Below the pieces are notes generated by a model. The model saw only the letters and a program-made list of their open reading frames with translations. It was not told the DNA's origin and did not search any database. This document shows positions 39,893-50,842 of a DNA stretch of 64,000 nt, one piece after another. The stretch is from Tubiluchus corallicola. Lineage: Eukaryota > Priapulida > Priapulimorpha > Priapulimorphida > Tubiluchidae. How positions within the stretch are numbered: the first letter of the stretch is position 1; the number at the start of each line of letters is the position of its first letter. The translations under genes and the position numbers were made by a program. Location of the stretch: positions 496,001 through 560,000 of the forward strand of contig JAQGDQ010000002.1 in the NCBI GenBank assembly GCA_030141605.1, given 5' to 3'.

Positions 39893-41750
39893 TTACCATA
39901 AAAACCTATACTGTTTTTAATTGTTCTGTGGTGGAGATAATCATTTTCCTTTTTAACATTTAAGATAATGTGTTAGAAGGCCCGGTTGTTTGACTGGTTG
40001 TGTTATTTTAATATTGGAATTTTAAAACTAAGGCAGGAGAATGTGTTGTGATTTTAAGGAAGTTTAATTGAAAGTTGCTGACGAATATAGATTGTGAACA
40101 ATTGCTATATATGGTGAATAATTGTATTTCCTTGGTAACCATGTAACAGTGAAATGGTGGTTTCTATGCAATGGTGAAATGCATATATGTGTAAAATAAC
40201 TTAGATTTTTTTACGTTGTATATAATTTTTATATTGGTGACGTATTGTTAGTGTCGTATATTGATTCTAATATTTTATTCTGTATGATAATAGTTAAAAA
40301 TTCATAACAATATAAGCACAGTGTTCATAACATTGTGGAAATTTTAGGAAAAATAATTTTTCCAACTAATCTTTTCGAAATATCTTCCTCTTATTTTTAA
40401 ATGTATAGAAATGCACTTAAGATAGAAATTCAGCTGCTTACCATGGTTCTTGGTATTTGGCATTCTTGCACATTAGTAACAAGATCACAGCAAAATCATG
40501 TTTTTCTTCAAATATCATACGGTATAACTAAAATTGATGACTGCTTGTTAGAGCCCAGAGTTTTGGCATGCAAATTACTGTTATTTCCAACATTGGCACC
40601 GCCATTTTAATATATTATTAAAACTTGTTTTATCTTTGCTATTTATGACGGCTTGAGAAACTGTTTTCTTTACAGTTTGTTGAACAAAGCTCGGTGTATT
40701 ATATCAGTTTTATTAAATTTGGTGATTTGTCTTTTACGTATATATTTAGAGAATTGATTGTTCATTGTAATGTTTCATATTTAAAATCTGCACGTTTTCA
40801 CTTGATGTTTTACCGTAAGTGTAAATACTACCGTATATATGTTTTTCTTTTAGCCAATACTTTTAATTTTCTTTGCTTTTTCAGCAAGCGCATGGAGAGA
40901 ATTAAAAATACGGAACATTTCTGAATCATCACTTTTGTGTATTGTTTATTAGTTTCAGCAGTAACACATTTTTATTCTATTTACAATAATTTTTCTGTAT
41001 ATGTCTCAAGCCAGATTTTGGATTTTGCTGAGTCGATATAGACTACATTGTGTAGAATCAAGCAAAACAAACTTCAAGCATTTACTATTAATCAGCTGGA
41101 GAATAAAACTGAGTATTTTTTGGTTTTTTAGCTCATTTGACGTCGTTGTATTGTGAAAAACAACTCTGCTAATAGGTAAAAAACCACATTACTTTTATAG
41201 CCACTATAAACATTAGGATATGCACTTGAATTTGGTGCAGAACCTGTCTTGGACATTCTTAAGCAGCATTGCCACTGTCATTTCCATTCAAACACTGTTT
41301 TAATGTACTTGTACAGACTGTAAAATATTGTAAGCTAAACTGCCAAGTAAACAAAACCACTAATTCATGTACAGTCAAATATTATATAAACACTATGGAG
41401 TCTATGTGTTTTCTATGGCTAATGTATTTCTCTGTTGTAATATGAACTACTAAATTTATGAATTTAACAGGAAGTATAAACTTGTTATTACCAACTGAAT
41501 CATGAAACGTGTACAAAGGAGTATAGTTATTTATAGCCAGTTACTAAACGTTAATGTTTTGTATGTATAAAACATATCTGTGAGTACTGCCCGACATGTT
41601 GTACATACTTATTTTAATGGACTAAAAACACGAACAATGTTAATTTCACTTGAAATGATTTGTAAAGCATAAAAGTTTCAGAATATATATGTGAAATTCG
41701 TCTTATCTTGTTTCATAATAAACATCAAATTTTATTACTACAATAAAATG
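39893..41750 (+). other. PALS1: Probable PALS1 3'UTR with several poly(A) signals
   Basis: AT-rich, no further conserved coding exon. AATAAA occurs at 41102-41107, 41717-41722, 41742-41747 and 41815-41820. The real cleavage site cannot be chosen by eye. Confidence 0.5.
41731..41736 (-). terminator. TRNT1: Candidate TRNT1 poly(A) signal (AATAAA on the minus strand)
   Basis: TTTATT on the plus strand, about 300 nt past the TRNT1 stop. It lies between two plus-strand AATAAA signals of PALS1 (41717 and 41742), so the convergent transcripts may overlap. Confidence 0.4.
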
Positions 41751-42030
41751 CTTGACTGATTATTTTTATACAAGGATGTAAACTTGGTTACCATAACCTC
41801 CAGCAAAGATAAAAAATAAAGGGCACTAACTAGGCTAAACTAGCTATCTTGTGTAAAGCAGTAAAGCCCATGGTGTACTAAAAACAAATTCTATAAATCA
41901 TCACATCGATCGCTGTGTATTTGCCTTGCAGAAAGTTTTCATGAAATCGGCAATTGGTTGAACAATTGAATGTTTTTAAATAACTAAACTATCACAGGCC
42001 CTCTTATCATGCAGCACAACAGTACGTTTT

Positions 42031-42498
42031 TTAGCTAGTACCTGCACCTGTCTTTTTAGGTGTTTCAGTTGTTTTCTTTAAATACTTATCTTTTACATCG
42101 TCTATTAGATCTAAGAGTTCGTCTGCTGTTAAGCTAAAGTCACTTTGTATCCACGCATCTCGTAGTTCTTCATAAATGCGAGAGATGGCTCTACTTTTTG
42201 GCACACCGCGATTCATTATCATTCCACCAGTGACTGGGAATTTAGGTGGATGCCATGCATGGAAATTACTAAGTAAACTGACTGCTCCGTGATATTTAAG
42301 CAGTTCTGAACACCGATCCAGTACTTTTCCAATATTGTCTTTGCGGTATGTTTCCATAACTAAATGTTTTAGTGGAGACAGTGCATCATCTGAAGCATGA
42401 TTATCAATCAGCCAGAGGTCACTACGATGAGTCACAATGAACAATCCAAGATTTCGGTCATCGTTAGAAAGTTTTACCCTTTCATCAAACTTGTATAC
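42031..42498 (-). CDS. TRNT1: TRNT1 exon 6: body/tail and stop
   Basis: Acceptor TTTTTTACCAG. It encodes [20 protein letters not shown], the stretch matching vertebrate EKNLGLFIVKNRKDL, and [18 protein letters not shown], ending KKTGAGTS then TAA. Confidence 0.96.
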   Translation of the reverse strand, partial: VYKFDERVKLSNDDRNLGLFIVTHRSDLWLIDNHASDDALSPLKHLVMETYRKDNIGKVLDRCSELLKYHGAVSLLSNFHAWHPPKFPVTGGMIMNRGVPKSRAISRIYEELRDAWIQSDFSLTADELLDLIDDVKDKYLKKTTETPKKTGAGTS

Positions 42499-45400
42499 CT
42501 GGTAAAAAACATATACTTACACATAACTGCCTGCAACAAGCAAATCATAATGATATAAAACATCAAAAAGGAGTATCATTTTGATTAATCTATCAAGCTA
42601 AAAAACTACAACTTCATCACTTTCATTGGCAAAGTATTAACGTAACAAAAAGATTAAATTTGTTGTGTAAAATTTGACACCAGGTTGTTAAAATTATCCT
42701 CCTTACACAGTTTTAATATTGCCTCATATTAATCTGAAATGCAAAATTCACATACCATATACCTAACTATAATGCAAAACTATTATGGTTGTACAAAGAA
42801 AAACTTGTATTTCTATTAATGTTTTCCTTCAAACCAGTTATTTGACCAGACCAGAATAGACTGCAAGAAGATAATCTTGGCAACTTAATGCTATACATCC
42901 ACAAGGGTTATAGACTGGCAGTTGCTGAAATAGGCAGCAAATGCACCTTTTGAGAGCATATAACAATGGCATTTTAATAGCATGATTGTGTATGCACCAA
43001 ATTGCAAGGACGGGTTTTTCGAGTTCAGATTAAGAAAACAAAAACCTGATTATGAAACAACTGTTACTGTGTGAATGTCACAGATAGGGATCGCATTTGA
43101 ATGGTAAGCTCACTTTATCTCGTTAATTAATTTTAGCCATGAGAAATTTATAATAAATTTGTGGTTTGAATCACCTCATCTATGTCGTTCATTATTGATG
43201 AGAGAAGAGTCATTGGCTTCATATGAAATGCTTCACTTCTGTTCCACACAGTACCCAATTCTCTCAAATTTGGACAAGTTGGAAATCCTATAAAAACACC
43301 CATAATGCATGACTTCTGAACAAAAATGGCCATTAAAAATAAAAAAATTAAAGAACACAGATTAGACAAACACATTTCTGTAGTAACTGCTAGTGAAGAG
43401 TTCTCCACACGTACATCCATTGCCCAAATAATTATTAATAGAGGAAATCCTCCTAACTATTGATAATACAGTTTCATTTCATTAGCTCAGATCTGCATAA
43501 TTGAGATACATCACTTGTATTTTGATCAACTTACAGCAAATTCTTTAGTTCCCAGAGGTATGAATTGGTCAGAGTTTGTCTTATAATGTTTTTATAGAAT
43601 GAAGATATAAATCTAGCAAAATAAGCAGCATTTAATAGTCACCAATTGGAAATTTATATGAAGCATAGCAGTAGTCATGAAAGCTATCGCCGTTATTTCA
43701 ATAAAGCATGAAATTTTTAAAACAACAAGGAACTTACCAATGTACTGTCCCATTTCAAGCTCTATAATTTTTCTAAGGACTGGTCCTGCAAAGCGACCGC
43801 CAGCAATTTTTTTCAATTCCACCCAAATGCGCTCACCAGAAATTCCTGTAAAAATTATCGAGATAAAAAGATTGATGCGGTTGCCAGTACTTTGGCACTG
43901 GTTTGTAGTTTCTCCTGCAAATTGGGAATATACTTATTTACAGAAATACCATTGATAAAAAATTCATGAAGGTCCACCATAAAATTAACGAGATAGCTTA
44001 TCTATCAAGCTTTCAGAAAGCTTAAAATTATACTGCAATTCGCAATTGCTTACAATGAAAACATTGTACATAGTTCACACATAATTTATACCAATCCAGT
44101 CTTGACAGCTAAATACAGTTATATGTTACGTATCACAGTACAGACCAAGTTCATTAAAAGACATTTGCTGTACGCTTGCAAAAAAAAGCCAAATCCAGGC
44201 ACATATTTTGATACAATCAGCCACACTGCAAGATGATACCAAACACGAAATGGCATGCCCAACTATTAAAGCAGATTGGACCAAATTTAAGACTAGAATA
44301 CAGCTCAATATCAAAGGTAATCTTCCATGGAAAGATTCAAAACAGAAAACTCAAAAGCTACCACACTTCTATCTTGAATCTATAGAACCAGAAATTATTA
44401 AATATTTAATGCAAAGACACTGCAACAAAAAATCAATTATCAGCAGTCTGAATTGGCCTGCAAGCAAATTACATATTTCCAATTTCATCACTTTCATGTT
44501 TCTATGAAAATTCCTATTAGCTTATACCTTTTAGTCCTGATACATTATTTCTAATTGTATCTAACACAGCTGGATCGTGTTCATCACAGGTGTTTGCAAT
44601 GCGACCATAAAAGCGGAAGTAGCGGAGTATGCGAAGATAATCTTCCTGTATCCGTAACTTAGCATCGCCAACGAAAGCAACTTTCCGCTGTTCCAAATCA
44701 TCTTTGCCTGAGAAATAATCATACAAGGTCCCATCAAGTCCTAAAAACATTGAATTCACTGTCAGATCTCGACGACTTGCATCAATTTCCCAGTCTCTGG
44801 TGAATTCAACTTCTGCATGTCTTCCATCTGTTACAAGATCAACACGTAGTGTGGTTACTTCATAGTTTGTTTTGTCATTTATACGGGGCGTAACTGTGCC
44901 ATGACTTTCACCTACAACAAATGACAAATTTGTAAGTTGACCTATTTCTGATTATAACAAATATTATATAAAAGGGCTAAAGAATGTTTGTTAAAAAACT
45001 ATATAAACATTATTCTAAAATTTCCATAAGCTGTATACACTTAGTTACAGATGTTAAATTATACTTTTGTCAAAATCAGTAAAATGCATGCCATGCTTAA
45101 GAAATTCACTTAGTTAAACAAATGATGGGCAAATTATAAAAGTTATTTTTAGATAAATGGTTAGATAAATGATCACATAAATGATCAAATCATTCTGTGT
45201 GTGTACAAAGTACAAACTGGCTTTTTACTTCTGCATACAGAACCTCAAAATTTGTTATTTAAAGACACAGTAATTTCAATAGTTTCACAGTAATTTTAAT
45301 GGTGACACCAATGCGTACACAATGCTAAATTACTAGTAATACTTATTGCACATAACGTCTTGACATCTATTGACAAAAATGATGTAACTGTATAAACTAG

Positions 45401-46732
45401 CACCCCTTCAACTGTAGTTTTTAGTAATAGCATTTTAATTTTTTTTTTTATTCAATTTTAATTTCCTGCAAGCAGAAATTCACTACCCAATGTAGATAGT
45501 AGCAGCAAGTGCACAGTGCACTTAATGTAAATGATGGCAGGGTGGACTGCAACTAAATGACAAGAATAATCTACTGAGATGAGACACTGAAACATATGCT
45601 GGGATACAGTCATGCTCTCAAAGAAAGAAATAGCTGTTGCAGTATTGTAAATGAAAGCGCTTAGAACCGGCTTTCTGGTGTACATCCATACATTTACTAA
45701 TTAACCCAAACATTACTTAACTTCATAACCAAACTTTGTGATCATATATAGTCTCCCTTGGCTGAATATGAAAACTAAAATATATCAAAGGGCATCTTTT
45801 AATGCGTTCCAAGACTTCTACTTTTTAAATACTGCCAGTACCAAAATAACACTAGGAAAACTTTCCTAGGTTATCAAATGCAATAAAGATGCCATTTGTG
45901 TGGTCAAATATTAATCATTTAAGACAGATTATAACAAACAAAGGCTGATTTACTTGAAAGTTGAAACCTTTTCTAGCTGCTGTTCAATTAAATCAGAATG
46001 CTACAGTAATTAGAGACAGCACAAAACCTTTTCGATTTATCATCCGAACTTGCTCTCTTGTAAACATAGCCACCATTTCATTTGGCGTGGCTGTAGTAGC
46101 AAAATCAATGTCTTCTGGTACTTTGTTCATAAGCAAATCTCTTACTGCTCCACCAGCAATTCTTAGTTCATAGTTGTACTTCTTAAATAGTTCTGATAGT
46201 GTGATCAGCTCTGGAAAAAAACAGTTAAAAATGCTGCAAAACGTGTAAACTGTGCACGTTACATTGCCTGACAGGCACTTGCCACCACTTGATTTATATT
46301 TAACTAGACTCACCAGCTCAGTACTATAAGTCACACTGTGATATTACGGTAAATTAAGTAACGAGAAAAAAACTATTAACATCATAAAAACAAGAATGTA
46401 CATGTATATAGCAATTGTCAAATGTATACAGATGTACGCTTGCAAAAGCATAGTTATTATTAAACAGCTCATTAAAAAAATAAATTTGTTTTATCAGAAA
46501 AAAATCCTTGCAACTTGCAACAATAACTTGCAAACATAACTTAAATAAGGGACAAACATGTATGTAGTGACAGTGTACCTGGTGTAAAAATAGAGCGGAA
46601 TTCTGGAGACTCTAATTTCATCTTAGCTGCACAAGAGTACAACCGCTTCCAGAAATAACGATGACTGCAATCCAAAAAACACCGATGAGGACTCAAGAAA
46701 ATCAAGTACTTCCACAATGCAGACGTTAGCAT
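42031..46732 (-). CDS. TRNT1: CCA tRNA nucleotidyltransferase 1, six exons, complete
   Basis: Adds the 3'-CCA tail to nuclear and mitochondrial tRNAs using CTP and ATP. Exons on the minus strand, 5' to 3': 46579-46732, 46028-46210, 44528-44911, 43738-43845, 43175-43287, 42031-42498. They sum to 1410 nt, 469 residues plus stop, with all phases consistent. Class II nucleotidyltransferase motifs are in order: GGAVRD near residue 71, catalytic DxD in [20 protein letters not shown], and [12 protein letters not shown]. The first ATG (46732) has an in-frame TGA two codons upstream and adds a basic, hydrophobic 37-residue leader before MKLESPEF, where the vertebrate cytosolic form also begins (MKLQSPEF); this suggests dual mitochondrial and cytosolic products. 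The C-terminus is longer than the human protein and ends in a Lys/Thr-rich tail. Neighbour PALS1 converges on it. Confidence 0.97.
43175..43287 (-). CDS. TRNT1: TRNT1 exon 5: body domain
   Basis: Encodes [20 protein letters not shown] and [16 protein letters not shown], matching vertebrate PKPVTLLASLF. Acceptor TTTTTATAG, donor GAG|GTGATT, phase 0. Confidence 0.93.
43738..43845 (-). CDS. TRNT1: TRNT1 exon 4: neck domain
   Basis: Encodes [20 protein letters not shown] and [15 protein letters not shown]. Acceptor TTTTTACAG, donor TTG|GTAAGT. Confidence 0.96.
44528..44911 (-). CDS. TRNT1: TRNT1 exon 3: nucleotidyltransferase domain
   Basis: 128 codons from acceptor [54 protein letters not shown] and [20 protein letters not shown]. 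Nearly identical to vertebrate TRNT1 in motif order. Confidence 0.97.
46028..46210 (-). CDS. TRNT1: TRNT1 exon 2: catalytic head
   Basis: Acceptor TTTTTTTCCAG. It encodes [20 protein letters not shown] and [17 protein letters not shown], carrying both metal-binding aspartates. The donor is the weak AAAG|GTTTTG; the phase fits exon 3 exactly. Confidence 0.93.
46579..46732 (-). CDS. TRNT1: TRNT1 exon 1: targeting leader and start
   Basis: ATG at 46732 begins a leader rich in His/Arg/Lys/aromatics; a second in-frame ATG at 46621-46619 begins [14 protein letters not shown]. Donor CCAG|GTACAC, phase 1. Confidence 0.9.
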
Positions 46733-46939
46733 TACTCATATGCACATTGGCTAGCTTAGAAATTAGATATTACTGAAAATAATAAAAATAGCTGAATATA
46801 AGGCAAATCAGTGTAAAAACTGGGATTCAAATGCATTATTATGATTAGTTGTAAGGCCATGTCATGAAAACATCAATGCAGATTCAAGTCCTTTTAGAAA
46901 TACACACAAATTCTAATAAAACATGGACATGTTAAAGCA

Positions 46940-47090
46940 AGATAACTGCAGTATGAATGGAAAAATTCTGAAACCCAATATGACAATAGACAAATGAGCA
47001 AATGGAATAGACTTAGTGATTTTGCAACTAATTCTCTTGCAACTAGAATAAAATTATTGAAGACTGAAGGCGGACATAAAACACAGATTT
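46940..47090 (+). repeat. Small LINE fragment related to 50670-50800
   Basis: TCTGAAACCCA...ATGA and AATTATTGAAGACTG-like strings here align, with gaps, to the 3' part of the CR1-like copy at about 50684-50790, so this is another remnant of that family. Confidence 0.45.
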
Positions 47091-47240
47091 CCTAAAACTA
47101 TAAGATTATAAGGTTAAAAGGATATTGATGATAATTAGGAAAAAACTGAAGTTAAACTTATACCAAAATATAATAGATGGATAGAAAAGAATAACAGAGC
47201 AAAGGATGATATTACTAAGATTACAAATTGAAAATTAAGT

Positions 47241-47621
47241 CAGGGTTCTTACAGAATTTTAAAATAAATTTCGCTGACTTTTCCCTGACCGAATATCAAT
47301 TTTCCATGACCAAGATAAGCAGAAATTGCATTACCAGTATACATATTCAAATGTTTTTGTGTATGGACATTCATACATATACTGACATATAATTCGACCA
47401 ATCATTATCTTTGGAACAGAAATCGAAACTGGGAACCTGCCATAGCAAAATTTTATTTGAACACAAATCGCTGAAAAATATGTTCGGAAAAATATCGGTT
47501 CACGGTGATTATTTTTGCAACCTTTTCCAATTTCCCTGTTTTTTTTACCAAATTATCTTTTTCCCTGACTTTCCAGGATAGTCTATATTTTTAAGGATTT
47601 TCCCTGACGGTGGGAACCCTG
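47241..47621. mobile_element. 381-bp MITE with CAGGGTTC termini and TTAAGT target duplication
   Basis: Starts CAGGGTTCTTAC and ends GTGGGAACCCTG, imperfect inverted termini. Flanked by TTAAGT at 47235-47240 and 47622-47627. The interior repeats TTTCCCTGAC-type motifs on both sides. No coding capacity; non-autonomous. The superfamily is uncertain: hAT would normally leave 8 bp, and only 6 bp match. Confidence 0.8.
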
Positions 47622-47629
47622 TTAAGTGA

Positions 47630-48470
47630 AAGAAGATAATGCAAGAACAATACTGAATTCTGTAAAGTGGTTAAAAAGAATGGTGAAAGAGATGATTAGA
47701 GATCTAATCATTTTTGTGAGCTTAGGAAGAGAATGACTGGTAAAAGAAGAGAAGAATGATGCGTAGTTAAAGTAGGTAAAGAAGTGATAAGCTCTGAAGA
47801 AAAGACAAATAGTATAAGTACTACTTAATAATCAGTACTATAAAAACTTGTTGACAATTGAAAAAGGAGAAGAAATGTGGAGTCAGGTTAACAATATTTT
47901 TATGTGTGTAATCTTAAATAGAAGTAAAGAAAAATAAAAGAAAAAATAATAGAAATAAAAGAAGAAGAGTATGACATGACAATGTAATGCAAAAGAATGG
48001 AGCAACGAGATGTTGATGTTTGCTGATACTTAGTGACCATAAAAAAAAGTTTGATTAATATATTAACTGAAGTAGTTAAAATGTATTACAGATCAATGGA
48101 GATATGTTAAAATTACATCTATGTATAAAAATGTCCTAAAAATAGAAAAGGCTTATTTTTTGGTAATATTTTAAGTAAACTGTTGGTAATTACTGCTAAA
48201 GAGTAATGACAAAGTGAATGAAGAAACATTGACAAAGTCAGTGTGGTGGAAGAAGAAAGGCATCGTAGATCGTGTTTTTACTTTACATGGAACCTTACAA
48301 ATGGGTTAATAAAGACTTAAGAATAATATTCTTAGATGTTGAGAACTGTTTTGATATATTGAGATTGAATTTATTGGTGGAAATGTGGATGGATGGTGTT
48401 AAATCAGATGAAATAAATTTTGTCGTCTTTCTTTGGAAGCAACTAGGGATGTGTGAGAATGACTAATTTT
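47630..48470 (+). mobile_element. Degenerate LINE reverse-transcriptase fragment
   Basis: The only clear coding trace is at 48272-48466: KDLRIIFLDVENCFDILRLN, matching the RT motif with F-L-D-x-x-x-x-F-D. The rest is full of stops. It may belong to the same LINE family as 51516-52402. Confidence 0.55.
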
Positions 48471-48560
48471 CCGATCCACAAAAATTTGTTCTGCAAACTT
48501 AAAATCTGCAGTCCGCTAAAAATCCGCATGTTGCTATTAACAGCAAAGATGATATACCAT

Positions 48561-49322
48561 TGTAGGGCGTGGAGTACGCCACTAGCTGAAGTAGGACACT
48601 TCCGCTAAAGTGCATTGTGGAAAAGCAGTGTTGTACAGGGGCAGCCCAAGTAGGGCACAGGTGATTTCTGTCGAGAATCATGACATAACAAAACATAAAA
48701 CTAAATTTGTTTTAGAAAAAAGTAACTTTATAAAAAAGATGGATAGTCCTTGACAATTTACAAAATTAATGTATTTTTTACAATAATATCATCATTATTA
48801 TTAGCTCCATTAATATCATCATAACATTAAACTAAGTATCTGATGCTTTAATGAGAGAAACTATGTTGGGCACGTAACTTGTTAGCCTGTTTACTTAGAA
48901 GAAAACAATTATTTGTCCAAGAGGTAGTGAAACGGATCACGTACCTGTCTGTGAAGCGAAACATAATAAAAAATTGTATACTATAAGCAAATGTTGGATA
49001 TATACCTAAAAAGCAGGTTTATTTCACTTCAAAAATATTAATATTGAAGCCAAATTTAATATTGGCGGTTCTACTAGCTCAGAATAAGGCTCTTTTATTT
49101 TATCATTATGTATAATAAATTACTCAACATGTATTGACGTTTCACGACATGTATTGTTATTATTAAGTAAACAAGAACAACGGATGCTGCCATATGGTTA
49201 ACGACTCAATTCGCGACCTGTCTCTAGTGTCCTACTTGGACAGGCCATATACGACACGTCCTACTTGGGCTAGCCCATGTACGCCAATTGTCCTACTTCA
49301 GCTAAGATCCTACTAAACTCCC
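48561..49322. mobile_element. Inverted-repeat DNA element, copy 1 (non-autonomous)
   Basis: Begins TGTAGGGCGTGGAGTACGCC; the sequence just inside, TAGCTGAAGTAGGACA, is mirrored at the other end (TGTCCTACTTCAGCTA, degraded beyond). Both ends carry subterminal copies of a CCTACTTGGGC..GCCCATGTACG motif. No ORF. Its whole length matches, inverted, the two arms of copy 2 (50843-52652). Confidence 0.75.
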
Positions 49323-49379
49323 AACAACCACACCCATGGTGAAACAAGAACACTGATAGGATGGTAGCTTGGGAAGAAA

Positions 49380-50815
49380 GATTATGGAAGAAAGAGGTGT
49401 CTCTACTGCAAAACCGACCAAAACTGGCTAGCTTTTACAGAATGCAATGAAGAATTAAATAATTTCGTGACTGACTGCACAATGCCAATATGAAAATAAA
49501 CTGTCAATGAAGTTTAAGGATAACCCTAAGAAATTCTGTCAAGAGCATGCAAATATGTCAAGAGCAGAACACACGAAGGTAACATCAGCATCCAGAACTT
49601 AATAGACAAGCATAATGCTTGAGCCACACAGAAGACAAACAGAAGGCAGAGTTGCTCAATGTATTTTTCTCTTCAGTATACTGTTGAAGATATGTCAGTA
49701 TTTCCTGTAAAAATGCAAAAACAGTTAGTAACTCAGCCACTTTAAGACGTTTATGTTACAGAATCTGAACTACTGTCAATTTTAAAGAAGATGAGGCCAT
49801 ACAAAGCTGCAAGACCAGATAATATCTTCCCTAGGCCAGTCTTAGAATCTCTACATGAGGTAGTGCAACCCCTTCAGTTAACATCAACAATTCTACTAAG
49901 ACTGGAGAAATCCCATGCGGCTGGAAGACAGCAGATATAATGCCTCTGCACAAAACATGACCAGGAATATCCTTAATAATTACAGGCCTATAAGCTTAAC
50001 TTCAATTATCGGTAAAATCCTGGAAACTATAATCAAGAATGTAAAACTGGAACATTTTTTGCTAATAATCTCTTCAATCATTGCCAACATGGGTGTTTAA
50101 AACGGTGTTCCTGTATAACAAATCTGCTGGACACGATAACGGAATGGTCAATTGCAATGGATAACAACCTAGCAGTAGATACAGTTTCCCACAACAGGTT
50201 AATGATTAAATTGGAAAGTTATGGAGTTAAAGGTAAGAGTGAAAGTCAATAATGAGTATTCAGAATGGTCGGATGTAAACGGTCAAATTGTTCAGGGATC
50301 GATCAGTACTCAGATCATTGCTGTTGTTAATCTACATTGATGACATTCTTGAAATCCCCTGCAGTCCAATTCATCTCTTTGGGGATGACAGTAAACTTTA
50401 CAGAATTCTGCAATCAAAGCAAGATTACAACTTTCTTCAAAAAGACATTTTCCATTTCTAGAATTGGTGTAAACAGTTTCAAATGAGATTTAACCCATCA
50501 AAGTGCCATGTATTACATATAAACAGCAACAAGAACTAGGAATATAGATACTACACGTCAGATGGAAATAGCATATGTGAACTTCGACCAGTATAAGTCG
50601 AAAAAGATTTTGGAGTATGTGTGGATAACAACCTTCCTTTTGAGCTTTGTACTGCTCACCATCCAGGTGCGAACGGAATAACTCTGAAACCCAGCATGAG
50701 AATGGACAACAGGAAATATAATTAACCGGGTAATTTTGCAGCAAACTCTCCACAAACTGTTAGTAAATTTATTGAAGACTGGAAGCTGACATATTTAATT
50801 CTTCACGTTCATTTG
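49380..50815 (+). mobile_element. Degenerate CR1-like LINE, ORF2 fragment
   Basis: Frameshifted and stop-riddled, but in motif order: pre-RT linker (KAELLNEFFSS-like), YKAARPDNIFPRPVLESLHE, NNYRPISLTSIIGKILETII, QHG..RCSCITNLLDTITEW, and LFGDDSKLYRILQSKQDYN (motif C region, here GDD-like). Ends near 50815. It lies exactly between the two inverted DNA element copies. Confidence 0.85.
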
Positions 50816-50842
50816 TTCTATCTCGCGCCTAATGCGCAATGT

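Larger units (their letters stand above)
42499..46027 (-). other. TRNT1 introns
   Basis: Introns 42499-43174, 43288-43737, 43846-44527 and 44912-46027 hold AT-rich sequence. I recognise no mobile element in them. Confidence 0.6.
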
